Source: DATMYQ01 sp035560935 (GTDB taxonomy: Bacteria > Bacillota > Negativicutes > Sporomusales > Sporomusaceae). Taken from it: a stretch of DNA of 56,837 nt. Below the pieces are notes generated by a model. The model saw nothing but the letters and a program-made list of their open reading frames with translations. It did not search any database and had not been told where the DNA came from. Below are positions 24,511-32,368 of this stretch, in pieces. Made by a program: the position numbers and the translations under genes. The stretch is taken from the NCBI GenBank assembly GCA_035560935.1, contig DATMYQ010000069.1, positions 1 to 56,837 of the forward strand, read 5' to 3'. The stretch's first letter is position 1; every line of letters starts with the position of its first letter.

Positions 24511-25581
24511 ATGCGAGCGAGAAAGACAGTGGCAGGATTACTGGCGGCGGGTCTGATGCTGACGGCACCAATGCCGGCGCTGGCCATGGGTGACGTGGAA
24601 AAGACCTTACTGGGCGGACTGATTTATATGACCGTGGCAAAAAGCTATCTGAATGAACAGCACCTGAACGGTCAGGCGGAGACGCTGGCAGAATCCCAAA
24701 AAGCCACCGGCGTTTCCCATGATCCGGCTGCCAATCAGCTGCTGGAGCGGATTTCATCCCGGTTGACGCCGGCAGTGGGGGCGCCGAAGGTGCCCTTTGT
24801 TTTTTATGTCAATCCCCGCAAAGATTTTAATGCATCCTGCGGTTTGAGTAACGTGGTTACCGTCAACATCGGCACCTTCGACGCCATGAACTGGAACGAA
24901 GACGAGTCGGCGATGGTGGTGGCGCACGAAATGGCTCACGGGATGGGCAACCACGTGATGAAAAACTATAATAAGACGCTGGGACTGAATTTACTGTACG
25001 CGCTGTACGCGTCGAAAAACCGCAACGAACTGTCCTGGCTGATGGGACTGTCGGCCACCCGGATGATCACGGCCAAGGCGTATGTTTTACCGGATGAATG
25101 GGAAGCAGATAATAACGGCTACGGCTATTTCGTCGCCGCCGGCTATAATCCCGGCGCACCGGCGGCCTCTTTCATCCGGGTGAAGGCAAAGTACGGCGAT
25201 GCCGGTCGCAACTTTCTCGGCGAGTTGATTCAACCCAATGACCACCCGACCAACAGCCAGCGCATCGAAAATTTCAGTAAAAAGATGACCGAATACAGTG
25301 GCGGCCGGGTCAACGTCGCCGGCGCCGCGGTACGGATCAAAGGCCAGGATTTTTTGACGGCGCAGGCCGGTGACGGGCAACTTCCGGACGAACGGGCTTA
25401 TTTAATCGCCGGTCAGCTGTCACGTTACTTTCATGACCGCCCCGGCGGGAGCGGCAATGCCTGGGTGAATGAAGCCGGCCAGGTGATGATTGAAGACTAT
25501 CCGGTACTGACGCCGGCGTCCGGCGAACCGGCCGCCGGGGAACTGGCGGAGCGCTTGCAGGAATTAATACGGCGTCCGTAG
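24511..25581 (+). CDS. Secreted M48-family metallopeptidase
   Basis: 356 residues; start after GGGGAGGG. A signal peptide (MRARKTVAGLLAAGLMLTAP...ALA) precedes the catalytic domain. Zinc motif H139-E-M-A-H143 and the distal ligand E196 in DEWEAD (ExxAD pattern) are intact, together with NPRKDFNASC and VNIGTFDAM typical of BepA/LoiP-like M48 enzymes. In diderms these act in the periplasm on misassembled outer-membrane proteins, which suits an organism with beta-barrels. C-terminal region (about 250-350) has no recognised domain. A weak hairpin follows the gene. Confidence 0.88.
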   Translation: MRARKTVAGLLAAGLMLTAPMPALAMGDVEKTLLGGLIYMTVAKSYLNEQHLNGQAETLAESQKATGVSHDPAANQLLERISSRLTPAVGAPKVPFVFYVNPRKDFNASCGLSNVVTVNIGTFDAMNWNEDESAMVVAHEMAHGMGNHVMKNYNKTLGLNLLYALYASKNRNELSWLMGLSATRMITAKAYVLPDEWEADNNGYGYFVAAGYNPGAPAASFIRVKAKYGDAGRNFLGELIQPNDHPTNSQRIENFSKKMTEYSGGRVNVAGAAVRIKGQDFLTAQAGDGQLPDERAYLIAGQLSRYFHDRPGGSGNAWVNEAGQVMIEDYPVLTPASGEPAAGELAERLQELIRRP

Positions 25582-25600
25582 AAGATCGGATGGACAGTGT

Positions 25601-25650
25601 AGAGGATCAGCGTTTGCCGTTTACGGCCAATGCGGGTCCTCTATTTAGAA
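25601..25650 (+). terminator. Possible terminator after the M48 gene
   Basis: AGAGGATC (25601-25608) pairs with GGTCCTCT (25635-25642) with a G-T pair, followed by ATTTAG. The tail is poor in T, so confidence is low. Confidence 0.4.
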
Positions 25651-25757
25651 GCGCTGGAAGCAGGCTGGCCCTAAGTGATTAAGTGTACCGGAAAATATAG
25701 GAACGGCCGGCTCGACAAGCGGAAAATGCAGGGTTAAGGGCCATAGGAGGAAACGGG

Positions 25758-27659
25758 TTGCGCATCGTATTTATATCACCTTACCGGGATTTGTCCCGGT
25801 TGGGGCAAACTATTGCCAAAGAATTGAACATTGACCTGGAAACCTACGAAGGCTCCATGGAACAGGCGGTCACGATCATCAGTAATTTAAAAGGTCCGAA
25901 AGTGGACGCGTTCATCAGCCGGCGGGGAACGGCGGCTTTTATCAGCGCTCACACCGAAGCACCGGTCGTCATGCTCGACACCGGGCCGATGGATATCCTG
26001 GCCAGTTGCCTGGAAGCACGTCATGTGTCCCGCAATATCGTAGTGACTTCCTATGAGCCGGTGGGGAGCTTGGAACTGCTGGAAGCGGCACTGGACGTCT
26101 CCCTTACGAATATTACGGTCAGCAGTCTGCAGGATCTGAAAAAAAAGATCAGCGACATGGGTTTCGACGGTGATTATTGCGTTGTCGGAGGCTGGCCGTC
26201 CGTTTCCTTTGCCCGGGAAGCCGGCCGGGAGGGGATCATTTTGCGGACAAGCCCGGAAAGCGTTCGGGAGGCACTGATCCGGGCCCGTGACATTGCAAAG
26301 CTGCGTCGGGAAGAAAAGGCAAAGGCCTTCCGCCTAAAGGCCATTATGGAATCCGTCTATGACGGAATTTTGGCGGTGGATGAAAATGGCCGGGTGGAAG
26401 TGTTTAACCGTTCAGCGGAGAAAATATTGGGATTCTCGGCGGAGACTGTTGTCGGCAAAGATGCAAACGTAGTCATCCGAGGTTCACGAATGGACCAGGT
26501 GCTCCGGACAATGCAGCCGGAAATTGGTGAAATCCAGGTGATTGGCGATGTAAAAGTACTGACAAACCGTATTCCTGTGCTGGATGGCGATGCGGTGATC
26601 GGTGCGGTGGCGACTTTTCAGGACATGGATGGCGTGGTGCTGGCGGAACGTGCTGTTCGAAAAGAATTAACGGGAGGGCAGTTTCGCGCCAAATTTTTGC
26701 TGGACGACATCGTCAGTGTGTCGCCGGTAATGCAGGAGAGGAAAAGTTTGGCGGAAAGCTTTGCTTCTTCAGAACTGACCGTCCTGATTTATGGTCCGTC
26801 GGGAACCGGCAAAGAACTGTTTGCTCAGGGCATTCACAACGCCAGCCGGCGCGCGTCCCAACCGTTTGTCGCGGTGAATTGCGGCGCCTTGCCGCCGGCG
26901 CTGCTGGAGAGCGAACTGTTCGGTTACGAAGAAGGGGCCTTTACCGGCGCCCGGCGCAAAGGAAAGCATGGTCTGTTTGAATTGGCTCATGGGGGTACGA
27001 TTTTTCTCGATGAGGTGGACAGCCTGCCGCTGGAGCTGCAGGGGCGCCTGCTGCGGGTGCTGCAGGAACGGGAAGTATTGCGGGTTGGCGGCGAATCGAT
27101 TATTGCGGTGGATATCCGGGTCATTTCCGCCACCAATACGCCACCCCGGCAATTACTGAAAGAAAATAGGCTTAGGGCGGATTTGTTTTATCGGTTGAAC
27201 GTGCTGTACATGGAATTGCCACCGTTGGCTGAACGTCTGGAAGATATTCCGGTTTTATGCCGGGCGTTTCTGCCGGAAGGCTTCCTTGACGCGGCGGAAT
27301 GGTTCCAGGATATTCTACCGTTGCTGGAGCGCTACTCCTGGCCGGGAAATGTGCGGGAACTCTACAACTTTGCCCAGCGGATGCTGTTTTATCGCCGTCA
27401 GTACCGGCGGGAAGATGTGCGAACCTTGCTGCAGGTGATAGCACCGAGTATTCTGGAAGAACTTCATGCGCCCCTTTCCCGTCCGGGCAATTTGCGCGGG
27501 GAGCTGGCTTTCGAAGAAATGGAACGGATCACGAACACGATAAAAACCGCTGGCAGCGTAAAAAAAGCGGCTCAATGCCTGGGAATCAGCGAATCTACTT
27601 TGTGGCGTAAAATACGAAAACACCGTGAAGTCCAGCAGGACGTTTTGCTTCCGAAATGA
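25758..27659 (+). CDS. Sigma-54-dependent activator: PrpR_N, PAS, AAA+ and Fis-type HTH
   Basis: 633 residues from TTG 25758, seven bases after AGGAGG. A PrpR_N ligand-sensing domain (about 1-180), a PAS domain (about 195-300, AIMESVYDGILAVDENGRVE), an AAA+ domain (about 315-540) with Walker A G346-PSGTGKE, an intact GAFTGA loop (393-398) needed to contact sigma-54, Walker B GGTIFLDEVD and the arginine finger region, and a Fis-type helix-turn-helix at the end (SVKKAAQCLGISESTLWRKI). It remodels sigma-54 RNA polymerase at -24/-12 promoters. Two such promoters with shared palindromes lie just downstream (27836 and 29514), so it is the probable activator of the 27.9-35 kb genes. Not named prpR because no methylcitrate genes are present. 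Confidence 0.95.
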   Translation: MRIVFISPYRDLSRLGQTIAKELNIDLETYEGSMEQAVTIISNLKGPKVDAFISRRGTAAFISAHTEAPVVMLDTGPMDILASCLEARHVSRNIVVTSYEPVGSLELLEAALDVSLTNITVSSLQDLKKKISDMGFDGDYCVVGGWPSVSFAREAGREGIILRTSPESVREALIRARDIAKLRREEKAKAFRLKAIMESVYDGILAVDENGRVEVFNRSAEKILGFSAETVVGKDANVVIRGSRMDQVLRTMQPEIGEIQVIGDVKVLTNRIPVLDGDAVIGAVATFQDMDGVVLAERAVRKELTGGQFRAKFLLDDIVSVSPVMQERKSLAESFASSELTVLIYGPSGTGKELFAQGIHNASRRASQPFVAVNCGALPPALLESELFGYEEGAFTGARRKGKHGLFELAHGGTIFLDEVDSLPLELQGRLLRVLQEREVLRVGGESIIAVDIRVISATNTPPRQLLKENRLRADLFYRLNVLYMELPPLAERLEDIPVLCRAFLPEGFLDAAEWFQDILPLLERYSWPGNVRELYNFAQRMLFYRRQYRREDVRTLLQVIAPSILEELHAPLSRPGNLRGELAFEEMERITNTIKTAGSVKKAAQCLGISESTLWRKIRKHREVQQDVLLPK

Positions 27660-27663
27660 GAGA

Positions 27664-27719
27664 AAATCCTGTCAATGACTGACAGAATCACTGTCAAAAT
27701 TGACAGGATTTCGTTTTTT
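27664..27719 (+). terminator. Terminator of the sigma-54 activator gene
   Basis: AAATCCTGTCAAT (27664-27676) pairs perfectly with ATTGACAGGATTT (27699-27711), with an inner TGACAG/CTGTCA stem, followed by CG and six T. The stem contains two palindromic CTGTCA...TGACAG sites (see the operator entry). Confidence 0.8.
27669..27706. promoter_or_regulatory. Paired palindromic sites, candidate upstream activator sequence
   Basis: CTGTCAATGACTGACAG (27669-27685) and CTGTCAAAATTGACAG (27691-27706); right ends are 21 bp apart, two helical turns. They lie about 130-170 bp upstream of a -24/-12 promoter, a normal place for an enhancer-binding protein. The same motif recurs before the second promoter. 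Confidence 0.6.
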
Positions 27720-27835
27720 AAAAGAAAAAAGCAAGAAAAAAACGCCGATCATTTATTTTGCTGATGAGGCGAAACCCTTGATATCACTGGCCGAAGTCGG
27801 ATCGACGCACTGCACTGTATAAAAACATGTATGAT

Positions 27836-27851
27836 TGGCACGAAAGATGCA
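27836..27851 (+). promoter_or_regulatory. Sigma-54 (-24/-12) promoter of the desulfidase-like gene
   Basis: TGGCACGAAAGATGCA (27836-27851) matches the consensus TGGCACG-N4-TTGCW at all but one defined position, with the required ten bases between the GG and GC doublets. The gene starts 86 bases later. Confidence 0.85.
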
Positions 27852-27936
27852 TGATATTATTTTTTAGAAGCGTGCTGTTGCCGAAAGGTGCTGTTGTTGG
27901 TACAGCCGGTGAAAATAAGGCGAGTGAGGTAAAAAA

Positions 27937-29253
27937 ATGGTTGCCATGCAGTTGGGAAAAACGGATTTTTTGAGAATTTTACGGGAAGAAGTCAAGCCGG
28001 CAACCGGTTGTACCGAACCGGCAGCGGTCGCTTTTGTTGCGGCGAAGGCTGCCGCACTGGCGGAGGGAACCATTCGGGAAATCGAAGTGACGGTCAGCAA
28101 AAATATCTATAAGAATGCATTTGCGGTAACAATACCGGGTACGAATCTTTGCGGGGTACAAATGTCGGCGGCCATTGGCGCGCGAATCAGGCAGCCGGAA
28201 AAAGGGCTGGAAATTTTTGATGGTGTGGATCCGGCGATTGTCCAGGCGGCGATGGCTTTAGTCAGGGAAAAGAGAGTACAGGTCATTATCGAGGATCAAA
28301 ACCAGTTTCTGATTCGGGTTTGTATTGCCACCGAGCAGGAAACCACCGTGGCGGAGGTGCAGAAATCGCACACCAACATTACCCGGCTGGAACGGGACGG
28401 TCAGGTGCTGTTTCAGGCGGAAGTGGAAAATACGGGCAGCATTGCTGAGCTGCCGGTAGATTTGAAAGAGTGCAGACTGGAAGACTTTTTACAGGTCGTT
28501 GCGCTGCTGCAGGCGGATGAAATTTCTTTCATGTATGATGGTATTGAGATGAACCGGAAAATTGCCGACATTGGGATGGCAAGCATTGCCGGTCTGGATG
28601 TGGGCAAGAATTATAAAATTCTGATGGACAAGGGTATTTTGCAAAACGATATCGTCAATCGAACGAAGATGATGATTGCGGCCGCCTGTGATGCCCGGAT
28701 GGGGGGTATAAAAGTCCCGGTCATGAGTACTACCGGCAGTGGCAATCAAGGAATTGTGGCGATACTGACAGTGGCTATGGTGGCGCAATCCATGCAAACG
28801 GACCGGGTCACGACCTGCCGGGCCGTCGCTCTCAGCCATCTTGTAGCGGCGTATGTGAAGCAGAATATGGGTAAACTGATGCCCATCTGCGGTTGTGCAA
28901 TTGCCGCCGGCATTGGGGCGACCGCGGCGATCACTTGGCTGCTTGGCGGTACGCAGACGCAAATCGAAGGTGCTATCAAAAATATTGTGGGAAATCTTAT
29001 GGGGATGATTTGTGATGGAGCGAAAGGCGGTTGTTCGCTTAAACTGGCGACATCCGCCGGCGAGGCGATTACGGCGGCTTATCTGGCGATGGAAGGGAGC
29101 ATGGTCTCCGACGTGGAAGGAGTGGTCGCCTCGTCTCTTTCCGATATGGTCAGTAATATGCTGCAGGTATGCAACAGCGGTATGACCGGTGTGGACAGCG
29201 CCTTGCTGGAAATCATGAAAGAGAAAAGAATCCACGAGGTTGTACCGGCCTAA
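27937..29253 (+). CDS. CyuA/YhaM-family protein: L-cysteine desulfidase / serine dehydratase-like (UPF0597)
   Basis: 438 residues. The N-terminal EVKPATGCTEPAAVAFVAAK, MPICGCAIAAGIGATAA in the middle and ICDGAKGGCSLK near the end hold the conserved cysteines that bind a [4Fe-4S] cluster in this family. Enzymes of the group eliminate H2S or water and ammonia from cysteine or related beta-substituted amino acids, giving a 2-oxoacid such as pyruvate. It stands alone between a sigma-54 promoter and a terminator, right after the activator gene. The actual substrate is uncertain; annotation should stay at family level. The ribosome site is GAGTGAGG; an ATG four codons in (MQLGK) is a possible alternative start. 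Confidence 0.85.
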   Translation: MVAMQLGKTDFLRILREEVKPATGCTEPAAVAFVAAKAAALAEGTIREIEVTVSKNIYKNAFAVTIPGTNLCGVQMSAAIGARIRQPEKGLEIFDGVDPAIVQAAMALVREKRVQVIIEDQNQFLIRVCIATEQETTVAEVQKSHTNITRLERDGQVLFQAEVENTGSIAELPVDLKECRLEDFLQVVALLQADEISFMYDGIEMNRKIADIGMASIAGLDVGKNYKILMDKGILQNDIVNRTKMMIAAACDARMGGIKVPVMSTTGSGNQGIVAILTVAMVAQSMQTDRVTTCRAVALSHLVAAYVKQNMGKLMPICGCAIAAGIGATAAITWLLGGTQTQIEGAIKNIVGNLMGMICDGAKGGCSLKLATSAGEAITAAYLAMEGSMVSDVEGVVASSLSDMVSNMLQVCNSGMTGVDSALLEIMKEKRIHEVVPA

Positions 29254-29329
29254 CATGGCAACGAGCCAGGCTGAGCTGCCGTGGCCGTTACTTTCTGCGA
29301 AGTTTGGCGGCCTTGTAAACAAAAGAACC

Positions 29330-29366
29330 CTGTCAATGTTGACAGAAACACTATCAAAAGTGAGAG
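29330..29366. promoter_or_regulatory. Second pair of palindromic sites, candidate upstream activator sequence
   Basis: CTGTCAATGTTGACAG (29330-29345) is a perfect palindrome; CTATCAAAAGTGAGAG (29351-29366) is a weaker copy starting 21 bp later, the same phasing as the first pair. They lie about 150-185 bp upstream of the second -24/-12 promoter. Confidence 0.55.
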
Positions 29367-29383
29367 TGTTTCTGTCTTTTTTT
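29341..29383 (+). terminator. Terminator of the desulfidase-like gene
   Basis: GACAGAAACACTATCA (29341-29356) pairs with TGAGAGTGTTTCTGTC (29361-29376) with one mismatch around a four-base loop, then seven T. It shares bases with the candidate activator sites. Confidence 0.85.
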
Positions 29384-29513
29384 ATACCAGAGCGGAAACA
29401 GAGACGTGAGGAGCAGGATATTTTTATCAACTCTTCCGTGCCCTGAGAAAAGGGGGGTGGATCCATATAAGGATGGGTTTGAGTGGTATGTTTTCTTTTC
29501 GCCAAGTGTCGTT

Positions 29514-29529
29514 TGGCACGATACGTGCG
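29514..29529 (+). promoter_or_regulatory. Sigma-54 (-24/-12) promoter of the uroD-like/M24/tct operon
   Basis: TGGCACGATACGTGCG (29514-29529): the -24 half is perfect and the -12 half GTGC keeps the essential GC with ten bases between GG and GC. The first gene starts 54 bases downstream. Confidence 0.82.
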
Positions 29530-29582
29530 TATGAATATTTTGAAATCATACTACTATTCTGATTGGCGGAGGGAGATACACG

Positions 29583-30590
29583 GTGAACAAGACAGAACGA
29601 ATTCAGGCAGCAATTAAAGGAAATGAGGTCGACTCATTGCCCTATGGGTTTTGGACACATTTACCGGGCCTCGATTTAGATCCCGTAAAACTGGCGGACG
29701 CAACGTATGAGTTTTATAATAAGTATGACATTGACTTTGTCAAAACCATGAACAACGGAATGTATCCTGTGGAAAGCTGGGGCTGTGAGGCGGATTTTTC
29801 CGGAATATTGAACGGTGGTGTGGCCAAATTGGTCAGCACGCCCATCAACTGCCTGGAAGACTGGAAGAAGATCCAGCCGGTCGATATTGGAGCGGGCAGC
29901 CACGCCCGGGAACTGACCTCGCTGGGATTGCTGCTGAAAAAGATAAATCAGGAAGCGCCGATACTCTTTACTGTGTTCAGCCCGCTGACGATCGCCGACA
30001 AGCTGTCAAACAACAAAGTAATTGAGCACATCCGGCAAGGTGGCGGCGAATTGATCCATCAGGCCCTGGCAGCCATCACTCAGACTACGGCGAAATTGGC
30101 GGCGCGTGCCGTGGACATGGGCGCCGCGGGAGTCTTCTTTGCCAGCCAGATGAGTTGCTACGACATTATCCCGGACAGCGTATACGGTGAGTATGGAAAA
30201 AAATATGATGTGGCCGTTTTGGAAGCCGCCGGCGCGGGCTGGTTCAATACGATTCACGCCCACGGCAACAACATTATTTTTCAGCTGCTGCGGGACTATC
30301 CGGTGGACGTGTTCAACTGGCACGCCTGGGAAACTTTGCCCGGCATCGAGGAAGCCCGGGATATGACCGGCAAATGCCTGATGGGTGGCCTGAAACGCGG
30401 CGATATCACCGCCGGCAACAAAAATGAAATCAGTGCGCAAATTTATCATTGCGTCAAGTTGCTGATGAAGAAAAAACACATCCTGACGCCGGGCTGTGTG
30501 ATGCGCTATCCACTGGATGAGGCCATGCTGATGTACGTCAAAGAAACCAAGGACATTGTCGAGAAAACATTAAAAGAAAATGGGGAATGA
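29583..30590 (+). CDS. Uroporphyrinogen-decarboxylase-fold protein (MtaA/UroD superfamily)
   Basis: 335 residues. The URO-D fold is indicated by NKTERIQAAIKGNEVDSLPY at the N-terminus, PILFTVFSPLTIADKL in the first third, and the C-terminal Gly/Leu barrel strands (MGGLKRGDI, KKHILTPGCVMRYPLDEA). The heme enzyme itself uses other residues and would be linked to hem genes, absent here. Relatives in anaerobes are methylcobamide:CoM or corrinoid-dependent methyltransferases, or proteins of unknown role paired with M24 hydrolases. CMRY-type Cys near the end could be a zinc ligand (TPGC). It starts a five-gene operon, overlapping the M24 gene by 4 nt. A catabolic, not heme, function is inferred. 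Confidence 0.75.
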   Translation: MNKTERIQAAIKGNEVDSLPYGFWTHLPGLDLDPVKLADATYEFYNKYDIDFVKTMNNGMYPVESWGCEADFSGILNGGVAKLVSTPINCLEDWKKIQPVDIGAGSHARELTSLGLLLKKINQEAPILFTVFSPLTIADKLSNNKVIEHIRQGGGELIHQALAAITQTTAKLAARAVDMGAAGVFFASQMSCYDIIPDSVYGEYGKKYDVAVLEAAGAGWFNTIHAHGNNIIFQLLRDYPVDVFNWHAWETLPGIEEARDMTGKCLMGGLKRGDITAGNKNEISAQIYHCVKLLMKKKHILTPGCVMRYPLDEAMLMYVKETKDIVEKTLKENGE

Positions 30591-31780
30591 AAGTGTTGGA
30601 AGCTAGGCACTATATCCAGGAACGCTGCCGGAAACTGCAGCGGTTTATGGAGGAGAAACAGCTTGACGTGGTGATCGTGACCCGACCGGAGAATGTGTAT
30701 TATCTTAGCCGCTTTAACCCTATCCTGAACAGTCACCCCGCGTTTGTGGCCGTGTTTCGCGAAGGGGAAAACTGCCTGCTGGTGCACAGCATCCGCTGTG
30801 ATCACGCAAAAACGGAGAGTGCGGCCGGCAATGTCGAATTGTACGGCAAATGGGGCGATCACGCCAGTCTGGCACTGGAGCCGGTGGACGCGCTGAAAAA
30901 AGTGATTTCTTCCCGTGTCGGGGAAAAAATAAATTGGGCGCTTGAAATGGACTATGTGTCCGTCAGCCTGTACAGCAAACTGTGCAAGACACTGGAAACG
31001 CCGGCTATGGCGGATATTGCCCCGTTCCTGAGCCGTCAAAAGCTGGTGAAGGATGAGCTGGAGGTGGAAAAGATTCGTCGGGCGGCGGCGCTGGCCGATG
31101 AAGGAACCCGGACCACCATTGCGCATCTGCGTAAAGGTCGCAGTGAAGCCGAAGCCTGCACGGAAGGCCAGTATGCTATGCGGCAAATGTGGCACCAACA
31201 TTTCCCGGATGAGGAAGTGGCCGGCTTTGGGTCTTCCGAAGGCGGCGTGCTGGACGCACTGCATTGCTGGTGCCTGACCGGACCCCGAATCGCTTACGGC
31301 TGCGATTGCCCCATTCATTATGTGCCGCAGCCCGGAGAACTGGTTTTACCCATGACTTGGGCAAAAATCAGCGGCTATTACGCCGAGAATGAGAGAACCC
31401 TGTACGTCGTCGAGCTGGATGCGTTTAAGCAGCAGGCGTTTGCCACCGTCTTGGAAGCGAGACGCCAGGTGCTGGATGCGCTGAGGCCCGGTGTGAGCTT
31501 TGATCGCCTGTACGCGGCCGCAGCCTCTGTGTTTGACCAAAACGGGTTTGCGGCGTTAAAACCGGGGCGGGTGGGTCACGGGATCGGTTTGTCGGCTCAT
31601 GAATTTCCTTCGCTGGCCCCGGGCAATGAGATGGTGCTGGAGCCGGGAATGGTTTTTACGGTGGAGCCAGGACTGATGTCACGGCAATGGGGCGGGGTAA
31701 GGATTTCGGATACCGTTCTGGTCACCCGGCAGGGTTACGAACAGATTACCCAATCGGAGAGCGGCATGCTCAGAATATAA
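30587..31780 (+). CDS. M24-family (pita-bread fold) protein lacking metal ligands, creatinase-like
   Basis: 397 residues. Creatinase-type N-terminal domain (about 1-150) and a C-terminal pita-bread domain. Metallo-aminopeptidases need Asp, Asp, His, Glu, Glu. Here the histidine (GHGIGLSAHEFP) and the first glutamate (FTVEPGL) are present, but the first Asp is gone in VLPMTWAKISGYY, the second is Asn in AENERTL, and the final Glu is Ser in VRISDTVLV. Loss of metal ligands with the fold kept is what is seen in creatinase, which cleaves a C-N bond without metal. So the protein is unlikely to be an Xaa-Pro peptidase and may hydrolyse a small N-containing compound. It overlaps the uroD-like gene and precedes a solute transporter. 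Confidence 0.8.
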   Translation: MKVLEARHYIQERCRKLQRFMEEKQLDVVIVTRPENVYYLSRFNPILNSHPAFVAVFREGENCLLVHSIRCDHAKTESAAGNVELYGKWGDHASLALEPVDALKKVISSRVGEKINWALEMDYVSVSLYSKLCKTLETPAMADIAPFLSRQKLVKDELEVEKIRRAAALADEGTRTTIAHLRKGRSEAEACTEGQYAMRQMWHQHFPDEEVAGFGSSEGGVLDALHCWCLTGPRIAYGCDCPIHYVPQPGELVLPMTWAKISGYYAENERTLYVVELDAFKQQAFATVLEARRQVLDALRPGVSFDRLYAAAASVFDQNGFAALKPGRVGHGIGLSAHEFPSLAPGNEMVLEPGMVFTVEPGLMSRQWGGVRISDTVLVTRQGYEQITQSESGMLRI

Positions 31781-31907
31781 ACGCTGAATGGCAGATGGAA
31801 ACTACAGGCGGATGGGGGTTTGGAAAAACTGCAGCAATAGCTTTTGAACAGGATTTACGGCCCAGGGATAATGGATGATTACTGTGAAGGAAAGGACGAG
31901 TTGAAAG

Positions 31908-32354
31908 ATGGTAAATAAGGTAGGACTCAGCGGAGCCATTTTTGTATTGATTGTATCATCAGTTTTTGTATATTCATCGCTTGATCTGCCCTATGCGAGT
32001 GAGATCGGACCGGGGCCGGGTTTTTGGCCAATGTGGCTGTCTGGACTGTTGATTCCGTTATCGCTGGCGTATCTGTATTCTGCCGCTAAAGGAACCGATG
32101 CGGCGGAAAAGGCGCCGGACAAAAAGGCGGGAATGGACATGATCTTTATTTTGGGCAGTATGAGCCTGTATGTTATCTTGCTCCCGTTTCTGGGATTTAA
32201 TCTGAGCAGCATCTTCTTTTTGTTTGCGTTTTTGCGGAAGGGTTACAGCTGGCACAAAAGTTTAGGTATTTCCGTGGCGGTGGCAGTGTCATTATTCTTT
32301 TTATTCACCGAAGGATTTACAACACCGCTGCCGGTGAATACCTGGGGATTTTAA
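31908..32354 (+). CDS. tctB: Tripartite tricarboxylate transporter, small membrane subunit TctB
   Basis: 148 residues with four hydrophobic segments; the first includes GAIFVLIVSSVFVYSSLDLP and the next GPGFWPMWLSGLLI, the usual TctB pattern (the Gly/Pro-rich 'GPGFWP' loop). It pairs with TctA in the inner membrane to take up the solute delivered by TctC. The gap to the M24 gene (127 bp) contains no terminator, so it belongs to the sigma-54 operon. Substrate unknown. Confidence 0.88.
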   Translation: MVNKVGLSGAIFVLIVSSVFVYSSLDLPYASEIGPGPGFWPMWLSGLLIPLSLAYLYSAAKGTDAAEKAPDKKAGMDMIFILGSMSLYVILLPFLGFNLSSIFFLFAFLRKGYSWHKSLGISVAVAVSLFFLFTEGFTTPLPVNTWGF

Positions 32355-32368
32355 AGGAGTGAGATGAT

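Noticed and set aside
25758..27659. Naming the activator prpR
   Set aside because: It has a PrpR_N domain, but no methylcitrate cycle genes are present and the linked genes differ, so the name would mislead.
29583..30590. Calling this gene hemE (uroporphyrinogen decarboxylase)
   Set aside because: Not in a heme context, and it is linked to a transporter and hydrolase; superfamily level only.
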